A DNA stretch of 64,000 bases from Microstegium vimineum (Eukaryota; Streptophyta; Magnoliopsida; Poales; Poaceae), in the NCBI GenBank assembly GCA_022036555.1, contig CM039133.1:7905894-7969893 (forward strand), written 5' to 3'. The notes under the pieces are model-generated. The model was not told where the DNA came from, did not search any database, and saw only the letters and a program-made list of their open reading frames with translations. Positions within the stretch are counted from its first letter, which is position 1, and the number at the start of each line of letters is the position of its first letter. The position numbers and the translations under genes were made by a program. This document shows positions 44,186-56,728 of the stretch, one piece after another.

Positions 44186-47100
44186 AAATTAGCCTGGTTT
44201 GCATTAAGGCAAACCCAGCCTTCCATGCGGCCGAAGGCAGTGGTTAGAGAATACAGACTTTTTTTTTTGTAGTTTTTTCATTTGAGCTTTGCAAGCTCCT
44301 TGTAAGCACAGGTCGTGCATGCCAAATCATTAATAATACTAAAAAAATATGTTGTCAAAAAAATAATACAAAAAAATAGATTCCCCCACCGACCCCTTGA
44401 AAAAAAGGTGCAAAATAGATTTGATGTGTGTAAATTGCACGTGTGGTTATCTAGTAACACCCAGCCAAAAATTCACCATTGCCCAAAACTGTGAGTTGCC
44501 CTCCATTAAAATATACAAATGATCAACAATGATAGGTGGTTATCTTTGCGCTACTATCGATTTCGTTTCTGCTACTTGTTGAACTGTGTAATTTCGTTCG
44601 TTGCAATAGTATTAATAAAATTCGGCTTCGACCTTTCTGAGAAAAATAAATCACCTCATTAGCAGTGACAACGGACAAGAATCCATCAATGATATTCATC
44701 AGCTAATATAATTAGCAGGGACGTGCAGGGCTGGCCCTAGAGAGATGCTCTACAGCAGCGACAGCCAAGGGCCCAACCCAGGTATATAGGGGCCCAACCA
44801 TTCACTGCCAGCCCAGTCAACAAACAGGCCGTTCTCTGCTTCCTATCGATCGGGCCTGCCATGATCCAGCCGTCCATCCGTCCGCACTCAAGATCAACGC
44901 CAGCCGGAGACCTCTACACCTCCTTTAAAAAGTGCCGATCGATCCTCACTTGCTCAGGATATATACGTGCACCTTCTTTGTTCGATTTAATTATGTGATT
45001 GATTATACTAGACAAATATTGGTAATTTTTAGATATATTTTCACGTCTTGGAATTGTTCAATGTTGTCTAAGAAACATTTGTCTGAGCTCATAAAAGAAA
45101 ATGGAGGAAATTAAAATATCGGTTTATTCAATCGCAAAAGGGTAAGTGGGGTTCAGATAAGTCTAGCTTTTTAGCAAAGAGAGTGGTGTCATATGCCAAA
45201 TGGTAATCTTGTTCAAAGAGATGCACCTGATAGTGACGGAGAAGATTAGAAGCAGCAGCAAAGTTAGTGAAGTTTATTTATTATAATCCTATTAATTTGA
45301 GACTATGTTGTACATGGCCTGACCTAAGCCTTTGAGCAAATCCCTGTACCTTGCAGATTTGCTAGAAGCTAGGCCACTACATTCACACTCTTCTCTTCGC
45401 TCCAAGGACCAATATGACCATGATGACTAATCCCGACTCCTCCTAACCCTATTTCCTTCATTGTTTCTATTTAACTAGTGTGTACGCTGCACAAAGGAGA
45501 AGAGTCAATCCTTAGCATTTGAGATGCTCTTTTTTCAGGCATGCTTTATTGTGTAACTCCAGCCTGGGATGTGCGCTCTTCAATTCTTTATTAAAGAGCC
45601 AACTAGGAAGAATGACCCAAGTCAATGCTTAACATTTTAGATGCTCTTTTTTCAAGCATGCTTTATTTTATAACTCCAGCATGGGGCTGCACTATCTTCA
45701 ATTCTTTATTTACGAGCCAACTAGGAAGAATGACCCAAGTTGTGGGGCCCTAAATTATATGCGTTAGCGTAAATAAATACAAAGAAGAATAACAATCCAT
45801 TTCACAAAAAAGCACTATATAACAATACAAAAATGCAGATCATTTTGGGGGCAGCGCGCTGCCTCGAGATCTCCCGACAACTTAGGAGATCCAGAATAAA
45901 AATAGGAAATTCGCAAAAGATAGTTTGTAAATGCAGGCTTAATATAAATTATTACAGATAAAGTTTTAATTATCTCGCGCCCGACCTGCCACGTACTTCA
46001 TGCCTTCTCATACAAAGTTTTAATTACCGAGAGACATTTTCATCATCAACACCCTCACTTCGGTAAAAGAAAAGATAAAGTTTATGCGGTTATGAGTTGG
46101 GTGACACGTTAATTTGGGCTTTCCATAATTTTATATCAAGTGGCGCCTACACATTATTATGAATCACAAGTAAAAAAATAACAACCATTAGCAAAAAAAA
46201 AATCATGTGTACTAGTGCGTGCTTTAATTATTTCCTTTGTTTTATGTCAACAAAGCCATATAGTGTCCAAGCAGTTCTAATATATAATGTACCCGTATAT
46301 ACTTAAAAAGACGTACACTAATGTAAACTAGAGTCTAATTAAGATCACCCACTTAATTGGATCATGTATGCATCAATACTACATATAGACTGGGGCATCA
46401 CTGTGAGATTTTCAACTAGCAGTACCAAATCGATCGGCAGTGATGAGGTAGGGTCAGTGACCCCTAAGTCACAAGTCACGTTACTAATCGTGCAAAAAAA
46501 AAAAAAAACAGGCTTCCTGGATAACAGAGAAATGTCAGATTTTTGAACCGACGCGACTAAACCAAATGTCAGATTTCAAGAAACATAAATAACAGGCTGA
46601 AAAGGTAGGGAATTTTTTAATAGTGGGAGAGACTCGGCCATTAGGCAGCCACTAAGTCATGTGATTTTTCACGCCAAAAACACGCACTTTCAGGCCACCA
46701 GCACTCAAACCTACGACCTCCTGCTTCGCTTGTTTGTCCCATATGAGTATATGACACTATTTGTTGGGCCGACTTAATATTCAACCGCTCCTAAAAAATA
46801 GAAGTATTGCTACAAATTATTTTTTAATAGTTGTTAGAACTTCGCTAGTAACCTTTCCATGCCCTGTGATTGGATTCGGTGTCGCATGGTGATCAATAAT
46901 GCGGTGCGACAATGATGATAGATCGAGTGGCAGCAATGCTTTGGACAGGGCCTCTGATGGCGATGAGTTCGAAACAATAGTTCAAGATTAAGTAAAACGC
47001 AATCGTATATGGATGTTTGAGTATATCCGATCAGTGTGCAAGTCAACATGAGCTAATTCTGTTTTAATTTTAGGAGTGGGGGGAGTTTTCAAATTAAGTT

Positions 47101-50100
47101 TTAACTGCCGCAATCGTCACCCTGTCTGTTCGCCTATCTTAGTGTGAATTGATCCTACATCAATATAATCGCTTTTAAAACGGAGTTCTTCTAATGTTTT
47201 GAATTACTAATAAGACAATATCACTAGTTATAGTACATATGAATCTTAATTAGCTAGAATGCATTTAGTAGAGTAAGTGTATACTAAATTTTAAATACCA
47301 AAATTATAGCAGAACTCTACTAATTCACTAGGAGAACTTATAAATCCTGGTTGTGATTTGTAAATAATCCTTAACTATATATCTTGAAAATGGCTGGTGA
47401 AAGTTCCAAATCACATGAACATAGTGGTGGTTCGACATCATAGTCACATGAACCCAAGTTTCATGTCTTGATATTGCTACTCCAGTAGTGCAGTCCAGAC
47501 TCTCAACTGAATTGGGTGGGCTTTTCTAGATCGGAGAGAGAGCTAGAACCGGCGTTGACAGATTTGTGGGCACGACATACATGTGCAGTCCCATTTTCAT
47601 GGCATTCACGTGAAGAATCACATACTTTTCCATGTTGGACCCTCGGCCCCTGTCCCGGGCTTTCTAGCCTTCTTGATCAGTCTGAATGTATGATGTGGTG
47701 GCTCTGAAACCTTCAGGTAGCCTCCTCACACAAAAACTGTCTCAGAACAATGCATAATCCTGATACCTCCTAAGCACATTTCATTACTTCTCCTACCGAC
47801 TCGTAGGACTGGGCGATCCGATCCTTGTTATTCACCTTTAATTTCGCCTCTTTCAGGCACAATACCACTTCCATTTTATAGCTATTCAGTTCTGTATTCA
47901 GTATGCAACTACTTGGAGCATATATAATCTGCAGCCCATAAAACTCAATTTAATGGAGCAAACAGAAGCACGCCATTTTTTAGTGAACCCTGCAGCCAGG
48001 CAGAGTACCTCTCATTCTTTCTTCGTTCCTCTGTCATCTCCAATCCTTTTCGCTCGAAACTCAGGGAATGCATTAGTGTTAGGATTCCTATATACGTCCA
48101 AGTTTGTGGTGTCCTAATATATATAAGTACGTGGGTTATTTAGGATATGCCTATGAACAAGATTTGCCAGGATATTATTTTGGCTGTAAAAGTGAGATGT
48201 TATTTTAGGAAGCTTCGCGTACGCAACTATAATTAACTAGTATATTTGCCCGTGCTAACGCTACGGATTATATTAAGTCCAAATTTAATTCTACCAAATT
48301 TGAAATACTTCATTAAGATTTAGTCAAAAGCATAATTATGTGGCTCCAAAACAAAAATTAGAGCAATGCAAGTTCAAAAGGCATCGATGTATTTCAATCT
48401 CATTTCATAAAAAATTATATATGACAAAAATTGTTGAAATATATTATCCTCCCTCCAAAGCAAAATTGTTAATCTTTATGCTATAAACCGAAGCAATGTG
48501 CCTGATGGTGTACAATACAATGTGTTAATAAAACACAGGCCATGAGTGCTTGATTCTTTGTGTTTGGATTTGTGGAGGACATGCAAAGTGAAACAATCCT
48601 GATGGTAGGCCCTTGACTGAGATCTCAATCTATATCCAGACAATAACTATTAAGGTTATGTGCTCTTCTGTTGATTTTTTTACTGAAATCAGGATGCATC
48701 AATGCCAGCGCTAAAAAATCTAGCACGAGCTCAAGCTGCTTTTTATACATGGCATTTTCTAGCATTCTAAACAATTTATCTATGTTCACTCATTTTCCTT
48801 TTATGGCCATTAAGTGCTAATATTTGGTTAGTTGGACACTGCATTGAAAACATTTACATAGCTTGACAGGCTGGATGTGTGCATAAGCTTTTGTACAAGT
48901 AGATCTGATTAGACAATTTAAATCAAGAGAAAAGGAGTCCTTTCTTCTATGGAAAATGATAGCAGCCTTATGCCATGGATCCTTACTGCACAACACCACA
49001 AGAAGAAAGCCGGTGAGACCCCTCCTCGCTCCTCTATCTTCTGCCCTGGTTTTCCATCTCTTCTCCTTGTTTCTCTCCAGCCCTGTCCTGACCATATTCC
49101 TGAGACTCGTGCCAAAGTTTTGGTAAACAGAAATTGATCTAGCTAACCATAACAATTAAGATGTTCATATGCAAGTTGTAATTTTAAATCATTAAAAAGG
49201 TGCCCAAAATTCATACTACCAGGTTCTTTGTCTTTTGGTAAACACAAATTAAGATATTTATTTTCAAAGGCACGCTAACCTGCATCACATTGGCCTGTGT
49301 ATCTCAGAGGGCAGCAACCTCCTCCTCCATCTCCTTCGGGCTGCACTACATCTACAAGGTATTAGTCAGAGCAAAATGCAGAGCCAAGCCTGCACTTCTA
49401 AGATTAATAGTGAAGTTACTGACCTTGTAGAATTGAGTAACCTTCTGTGTAATTAAGACCACCTATTGTATGATCTTATCGAGCTGGTGATGAAGAATCT
49501 ACAGGAAAACAATGACTCAAAATCAGCAAATATCAAGAAGGTCAAAGAATTCATTGAAGTAAAATAAAAAATAATAAGAATACAGATGTCACAATGCAAT
49601 CTGCATTTTGGACAATTCTCTAACTGAGCAGCGAAGTTCATCTGAGATGACATAAAATGGAAAATTCAGGTTTGATACATCAGGAATATCTGCTGCTGAC
49701 TCTGTGCAGTTGTCGACCATGCTAATTATCTGACTGCTCTAGCATAGTTTTCATTAAGTATCTAGACATGTTCTATACCTAGGTGTCTAGAAAAAACTAT
49801 GTGTAATTATAAAAACCAAAATGACTATCAATTTAGAACAAATGGAGTACTATTTATTTTATCTAATATTTATGTTTTATCATTGTTTCTTTTTTTCTTA
49901 TAAACAAGCCACTATAACACTAAATAATTAATGTTTATCGCTGCGACTAACATGAACACACTGATAATATTTGAACGGGATGAAAGCTAGTCGCAGCAAA
50001 GAGAAGGGTCGCATACCTATTGGGCGCTTGTTGCCGGCTAGCGGTTGGCGTCTGACGGCGTGGAGCAGCAACCACGCGAAGAGATGGCCTGTTTGGGTGC

Positions 50101-53100
50101 AAAATTATAATTGTTGACTATTTAACATCTTCCACCTTGTAATTTTTAGTTGCTAACTATTATCAATATGAATCTAACAGGCCTAGTGTGCAAGCAAAAA
50201 AAGCAGGTCCTAGTGTGCAAGCAAAAAAGCAGATGATAAGTTGCTAACTATTATAAACATGAATCCAAACGGTGGCCTAGTATGGAAGAAGGAAAAAACA
50301 GGGCCATGCATGCAATCGAGCACATAAAGAGCCCAAAAAGCAGGGGAACTGAGTGAGTAATATAATATCATTAGTAAGTTCGTCAATTTCATTTTGCAGC
50401 AAAATTGGAAGCAGAAAACACCACTCATAATAAATAATCGCACAGGAAGGCTGATGATCGATCCGATGAATCGGAAAACAGGGATTGAGTCACCAAGGTT
50501 GATGATCCAGGGAATAATTGCTCGATTATTCTCGAGCCAGGTCAGAAAACGGGGATGGGGCACATGCACATACAATCAATTGCTCAGAGCAGAAAATGGG
50601 GATATGGCACACGCGCACCTGATGCGAGCAGGAGGAGAGACGCAGAGGTGTGCACGCCGGCTGCGCCAAGCGAGAACCCGAAGCCAGCCGTAGAACGGGG
50701 ATGACAATCCTCCAAGGACCGATCAGCTGGATCCATTGGAGGACGGAACATGGGAGGAGACGGTCGCGCAGGGATGGATGGGGATTTTTCTGACCTCAGC
50801 ATGGCGGCTTCCGTCGGAGACTGATCTGCAAGGGGTCGGAGCAGGGGTGGGGAGGATGGTTGCGACTTGCGAGGCGCCGGCGAGACCCCCACGTCTTGCA
50901 GGCCGGGGGCGAGAGGGACCCTCGTGGGGCGGCGGCGGCAGTGCAGCTTCGTGGCAGGGAGGGAGAAGAAGAGACGACATGGGAGAGGCCAAGTTGAGGA
51001 TGACGGCGTGGGTGTTAACGGCGAGGTCGATCAATGCTAGGTGTGGGGCGACGATGAGATCCTCGTCGTCCTTCCCTCGCTACCTCTGCATCACCTAGCA
51101 TCGCTGAATCCAGTCATCAGCCGCCGCCGCCGCCGAACAGGCCTCCTCCATTGCTATGCAGGATCTCGATCTCCCACCGCATGACTGGGACGACGATGGG
51201 AGGACGGGTGGACGGAGGGCCGGTTGTGCGGTGTCGTAGCCGTCGGGCAGCAGCGGTTGCGTCGCACGAGGCCAAGGGGGCGGCGGCGGCGCGAGGAGGA
51301 GGTCGCGGTTGCGAGGGAATCGCACGAGGAGGCATCGCGACTTGCGAGGAGGTAGTGGGCGTGAGACGGGCGATCCGGTCCCACCTGTCGGCGCGGCATG
51401 GCATCGCACGTGACAACCTGATTGTGAGGTCAGTAAGGTAGGTGAGATCAGGTCTAAAAAAAAAATTCAATTATAGTAAAGATAACCATTTTTACAAGTT
51501 GGTAGGCACACCAGCATTTTTGGTAGTATTAATGTTTAAAAAGTAATAGAATACTTTGTGAACCAGATACAACAATATATGTGTACGTCCATAAACCTAT
51601 TGATAATACAACTAATTACTATGCCTAGCACGTGGGTACATCTGTTCTCTACCGACATGGGTTGATCCTAGCTTCAGTTAAAATAATTTCACTTTATTTT
51701 AATAATCATAATTGAGACACATAATAATTAAGCTAATATGATTGTATATAGATTATATTTACATATTATTATTCAATATATGAAAGACATACTTAATTAT
51801 TCGTTCTATTTTTATTGTAGGAGAGTGAGTTTGAAGAACGCATTATATAAGTTGTTAAGTAGAAATATGGAATGATAATTTATAGAATCAATTTTAGTCT
51901 CAGGGTGGCACTGTAAATTTAAGATAGACTGAACTTTATATCTCAGGGTGACCCTGTAAATTTTTGTGAATTTTATATCATTTTTCGAAAATCCAAAAAT
52001 CATTTTCAGGGAACATCTCGACTTACTGAACCCAAAATCCATTTTGCAGGATGGCTTTATAACCATCTCTGAAAATAAAAGATTTTTATGTACACTCTAT
52101 ATGGCATAGTAGCCGCTTTAATATCTGGCTCTAAAATTCATTTATTACTTCAGGTCTAAATCTCTATAATGTGTGCTAAATTGTAGTCCTAAAGTCCCCG
52201 AACTTGCTAAATGCTTTACTTGAGGTCCAAATCCATACAACGTGGGCTAAATTGTCTAGTAAAATGCACCTAAATGTGCATTAATCTGATTATCAAGAAT
52301 CGTAATACATTTATCGATCATCAACCGCATGTGTATTCCCCGACTCGAAGAATTTTGACTCAAAGGTTATAACGTCTCACTCAGATGTTATTTTGGCACG
52401 GCAACATAATTTGGCTGCTCACTTTCGGGTGGTTTAGCTTCCAATCCGTTGGCCAAAAACACGATACTAAAAAAAACTCAACAGGTAGAAACATAGAAAC
52501 AGAAGAAGTGAATCGAGTGACCTATACTATCACCGTTCTTTACTCCGGAGGTTCATCCACTATCCAGTGAGCGATCGAGTAACCATCACAAAAGTGCATA
52601 TCCATTAGCCGTCATTGCTCATCACTGCCGGAACTTAAGCCTGATCCACAGGCTACCAACGCGGCTTTAGGTACATATAATCCCGATTCCTCTCAAGCCT
52701 GAACTGGTATTATTGTTGCTTCACTACCTTCACAAGAGACATGGAACACTCTAATGCCAAAGATATGGTCATAGCTAGGGCTCACAGCACACTGCTGGTC
52801 GTCCGTGTATATGTGGGGATTGGGGAACCACCACTCCTGCCTGTGTACCTTGCATTGTCTCTGCTCTCTTTGATGTACGAGCATAGTAGCTAGTCTTCAT
52901 TTATATAGCTGCATTGTTGGTGAGAACTTATCTGATTGAGTATTCAGGTTGTAAATAAAGAGTAGCTAGCTAGTAGCAGTACCCATGTCATATTGTCATC
53001 CAGTACAAATGCATTATTATCGTCAACAGTTGGCATGATGTTAATGTCAGCCGATCTGATCAAAAACCTCACCTCACCCTACCAAAACACACCACACACA

Positions 53101-53275
53101 CACCAGTTTGTCAGGTCAGGCTTGGGTCAAAATTATTGACCTATGACCCGACCCAATCCGCAAAAATTGAACCCAAGTTAAGAAAACTAACGAGATAGCC
53201 CTATCCGACCTGAGTCTCCACAAAATGCGTCAACCAGTCTTAGGCCAAAGATTTTTGCCCCACATTTTTTGCAAC
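44186..53275. other. Long gene-poor interval
   Basis: No coding region I can support. GC-rich patches at 50600-51440 give open frames on both strands without any family pattern. GCAGGGCTGGCCCTAG at about 44727 resembles a hAT terminus. A Helitron-like 3' end (minus strand) lies at about 48235-48265. MITE-like ends (GGCCTGTTTGGGTG / AATCTAACAGGCCT) lie at about 50088-50182. An exon-like segment (49308-49359) with good splice borders has no recognisable product. Confidence 0.4.
45504..45738. repeat. 117-bp tandem duplication
   Basis: Two adjacent units, each starting GTCAAT(C/G)CTTA and ending GAAGAATGACCCAA, about 85% alike. Non-coding. Confidence 0.85.
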
Positions 53276-53422
53276 CACTACTATAGATTTGTAAATCAGT
53301 GCCGGCCCATCACTGCCGGGTCTGACAAAACCGGCAGTGATAAATCTTCACTGCCGGTTCCAGCCACGAACCGGCAGTGAAGGTCCTCATCACTGCCGGT
53401 TCGTAATTTGAAAAATCAGATT

Positions 53423-54192
53423 TGTAAATTGATTGTTTGAGCCAATAAACGAATTCAAATGAAAAAGTTGTGAACTAAAAAGTTTCATAACTTTTCGAGA
53501 TCTACCACTTTCATGTACAAAGTTTTTTCATCCGAGGTCTTTTACAAAAATTTGAATTTTAAATTTGACACATTCGAACGTATTTTTCGGCCACTAAACG
53601 ATTTCAAATGAAACAGTTGTGAACTACAAAGTTTCATAACTTTTCGATATCTACAACTTTCATGTAGAAAGTTTTTCCATCCGATGTTGTTTACAAAAAT
53701 CAAAAAAGTCAACTCTATATGTATATCAGTTCCGGTTCTAGCCACAAACCGGCACTGAAGCTCATCATCACTGTCGGTTCGTGGCTGGAACCGGCAGTGA
53801 TATCATGGCCACTTTCACTGCCGGTTCTAGCCACGAACCGGCAGTGATGATGAGCTTCAGTGCCGGTTCGTGACTGGAACCGATACTGATATACCTCTAC
53901 ACTGATTTTTTTGATTTTTGTAAACTACCTCTGATGGAAAAACTTTGTACATGAAAGTTGTAGATCTCGAAAAGTTATGAAACTTTGTAGTTCACAACCT
54001 TTTCATTTGAAATCGTTTAATGGCCGAAAAATACGTTTGAATGTGCAAATTTGAAATTCAAATTTTTGTAAACGACCTCGGATGAAAAAACTTGCTACAT
54101 GAAAGTTGTAGATCTAAAAAAGTTATGAAACTTTGTAGTTCACAACTTTTTCATTTTAATTCGTTTAGTGGATCAAACAATCATTTTACACT
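53423..54192. repeat. 770-bp foldback built from about 150-bp units
   Basis: The left arm (53423-53715) contains two tandem units, each with AAGTTTCATAACTTTTCGA and TTTCATGTA.AAAGTTTTT. The right arm (about 53905-54192) holds the same two units inverted. The loop contains inverted CACTGCCGGTTC motifs. Such units are common in panicoid CACTA ends. Confidence 0.85.
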
Positions 54193-54241
54193 CGGTTTAG
54201 TATAGAATATGAGAAAGGACTAACGAATCTATACACAAGTG

Positions 54242-54312
54242 AGTCATGGGTAGAGTGGTAGAGGAGGTACCACGCGAGGGTGAGGTCTCGGGTTTGAATC
54301 CCGGTCGGAGCG
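54242..54312 (+). repeat. tRNA-like A-box/B-box segment
   Basis: GGGTAGAGTGG and GGGTTTGAATCCC are spaced as pol III internal promoter boxes. The rest does not form a tRNA cloverleaf. I recall similar segments in panicoid CACTA subterminal regions; a SINE remnant is the alternative. Confidence 0.35.
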
Positions 54313-54447
54313 CATTCGCGAATTTTACGCGAAAAAATGCGCGACTTGCGACGGAGACGGGCGGGTTACTGGTGGCCTTTCCCAGAATTTAAATATTTTT
54401 TTTTGATTTTAAAAACACGATTTTGTTCTGAACATCCATCACTGCCG

Positions 54448-56249
54448 GTTTTTGCATCTACAAGCAAGAAATACATTGGATGCAAGGTACTTATTCGGAC
54501 AACTTCTTTTTGCATGTACTTGGTCCATTTTGTTACAAGTGTACCTATTCTAAGAACTTGTTTTTGTACATTTTTAATGCAGGTTAAGACAAACGGACCA
54601 AAGCATACTTGTGGTTGATTCAACAAGTGTGGCCAGACAATGGCCAATAATAAATGGGTGGCTGACAGAGTGGTTGATTTGTTGATGGAAGACCCAAAAA
54701 TAGGACCGGCTGCATTGCATGATAAACTGATGAAGAAATACTCAGTGGATGTTCCATATTACAAAGTTGTTCGAGGGAAGTTGAGAGCACTTGACATGAT
54801 TTATGGCAAATGGGATGAAAGTTATGATTTGTTGCCTACTTATCAAGCTGAAATTCTGAGATCAGTACCTGGTAGTGTTGTGGAGCTAGAGACTAAAGAG
54901 CACAATGGTGAAGTGTGTTTTTTTTGAGATTCTTTGTTGCTCTTAAACCATACATAGATGTCTTCTTGCAAGGGTGTAGGCCATATATTGCAATGGATGC
55001 AACACACTTGACAGGGAGGGCAAGAGGTCAGTTGGCATCAACTGTTGCAGTTGATGGTTATAACCGGTTGTTCCCAGTGGCATATGGAGTGCTTGAGACC
55101 GAGTCGAAGGAAAGATGGACTTGGTTTGTCAATAATGTGAAGAGGGCTATCAGTACTCCTCCAGGTATACACATGGCCTAAATATAACTCTATTTTGTAA
55201 TTTCAAGTTTGTAATATTTTCTGATATAGTTTAATGTTCATACAGGCTTGGTCCTTAGCACTGATGCTGGAAAGGGAATAAAATTGGTTGTGGAAAATGT
55301 GTATCCTGGAGTAGAGCACAGGGAATGTATGAGGCACTTGTGGAAGAACATGAAGAAAAAATACAGTGGTGATCTTTATGGAAAGAATATGTGGTGTGCT
55401 GCCAAGAGCTTCACAATTTCGAAGTTCAACTACTTCATTGGGAAAATAGAGAAGGATCATGGGGCAATTGAATGGTTGGATGAACACCATCTATATGTGT
55501 GGAGTAGAAGCAAATTCAATCAAGACCGCAAGGTAGATTACATCAACAATAACCTTTCTGAGTCTTTTAATAGTTGGGTGTCACAAACTAAGAACTTCCA
55601 GATTGTAGAAATGCTTGACCATATTAGACAAATGATCATTGAGAAGTTTGTTCTAAGATCCAAGAGTGGTAGTAATATGTCAGGCAATATAATCCCACCT
55701 ATTATTAATGATTTGAATGCTAAAACGAAGACTATCAAAGACCATGAGGTTCTAATATATGGGCCTGGGAAAGCTGAAGTAACTGTAAATAGATTCAGGC
55801 ATGCAATCAACTTGGAGGAAAAGACTTGTAGCTGTCGGGCTTGGCAAGTGACAGGAAAACCATGCAGTCATGCTTTGACTTTCATTGCAAAGATCGGTAG
55901 AGCAGTACAAATGGATGAATTTGTCCATGAATACTTCTCTATTGATAGGTACAAAAAGGCATATGCAAGTAAATTTAATCCCATGACTTCCAAAGATCAA
56001 TGGTCCCGTGTTGACTTAGGCTACAAAATCAGCAAACCCAAATTGAGAAGGAAACCTGGGAGGCCAAGAAAATCTAGAATCAATCCATTTGATGAAGTTG
56101 GCACTAGCAAGAAAAGAAAGATGTGCTCAGAATGCAACGAACTAGGCCATACAACCAAGACTTGCCAAGGTGGTCCTACAGCTAGTCAAAAGAGGAGGCA
56201 ACCAACACCACAAGATGGATCAGGACAAGGAAGCAATGACCCAACATGA
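54448..56249 (+). pseudogene. MuDR-like (MULE) transposase, C-terminal three quarters
   Basis: Exon pieces: 54448-54486 (VFASTSKKYIGCK), 54583-55164 and 55246-56249, with GT-AG introns. The first two encode the tail of the Mutator DNA-binding domain (VKTNGPKHTCG), followed by an in-frame TGA (54616). Then come ANNKWVADRVVDLLMEDPKI, GKWDESYDLL and PGSVVE. A frameshift in an eight-T run (54916-54923) precedes the catalytic MULE domain (CRPYIAMDATHLTG with Asp; VLSTDAGKG with Asp). A SWIM zinc finger (CSCRAWQVTGKPCSHAL) and a CX2CX4HX4C knuckle (CSECNELGHTTKTC) complete the protein, with an AT-hook-like RKPGRPRKSR. The coding sequence starts in mid-exon exactly where the CACTA motif array stops. 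It complements the part kept by the MULE at 4093-6113 but is not visibly the same copy. Confidence 0.88.
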
Positions 56250-56311
56250 GTCATACATGCACTGCTACCCAATTCCATTTACTTAGTGCATATTTTTACC
56301 TGTACTAACAA

Positions 56312-56726
56312 TTCTTTGAACCAAAAATTAGTGCAAGTGGTACTGCAACAGGAAGGGTAAGGGGAAGGGGAAGGGGAAGAGGAGGAGGAAGAGGTTCAGT
56401 GGACAACAATGAGACAATTCTTTGAGCCAAAAATTAGTGGAAGTGGTACTGCAACGGGAAGGGTAAGGGGAAGAGGAGGAGGAAGAGGTTCAGTGGACAA
56501 CAATGAGACAACATATGTGATTCATGGCTGCTATTCGTTACTATTTTTCTAGCAAATTTTAGGGTTGCCACCTATATTAACTTGCTTTTACTCTATTCTT
56601 GTGAAGTGCAAGTGGTACAAGAAGCGGAAGCGGAAGGGGAAGAGGAAGGGGTTCAACAGAGGACAACAATGACACAATGTATGTGATTCATGTTGCTGTT
56701 CGTTACTATTTTTCTAGCAAATTTCA
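56312..56726. repeat. Triplicated 3' exon/3' UTR block of the MULE transposase
   Basis: A unit with TTCTTTGA(A/G)CCAAAAATTAGTG, AGTGGTACTGCAAC, a GGAAGGGGAAG purine run and GGACAACAATGA occurs at about 56312 and 56414. A third partial copy lies at about 56606. ATTCGTTACTATTTTTCTAG follows copies two and three. The purine run encodes Gly/Arg repeats typical of MuDR C-termini. Confidence 0.8.
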
Positions 56727-56728
56727 AC

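Larger units (their letters stand above)
53276..54447 (+). mobile_element. CACTA left end with TCACTGCCGGTT arrays, fused to MULE sequence
   Basis: CACTACTATAGATTTG starts the element (preceding trinucleotide AAC). Multiple copies of TCACTGCCGGTT and ACCGGCAGTGA follow in alternating orientation, then a large inverted repeat. The last motif copy is at 54437-54450, where sequence passes directly into MULE transposase coding. No CACTA right end (TAGTG) is seen before the next element at 56729. It may be truncated, or may extend past the window with later insertions. Confidence 0.7.

Noticed and set aside
49308..49359. Exon-like segment with CTCAG acceptor and AAG|GTATTAG donor
   Set aside because: No frame matches a family I recognise, and neighbouring exons could not be found.
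50584..51470. Several 80-120-codon frames in GC-rich DNA
   Set aside because: Six mutually overlapping frames with biased Pro/Arg/Ser composition. No splice model or domain supports a gene.
54242..54312. A tRNA gene
   Set aside because: A- and B-box-like motifs are present but no acceptor stem or anticodon arm can be formed.
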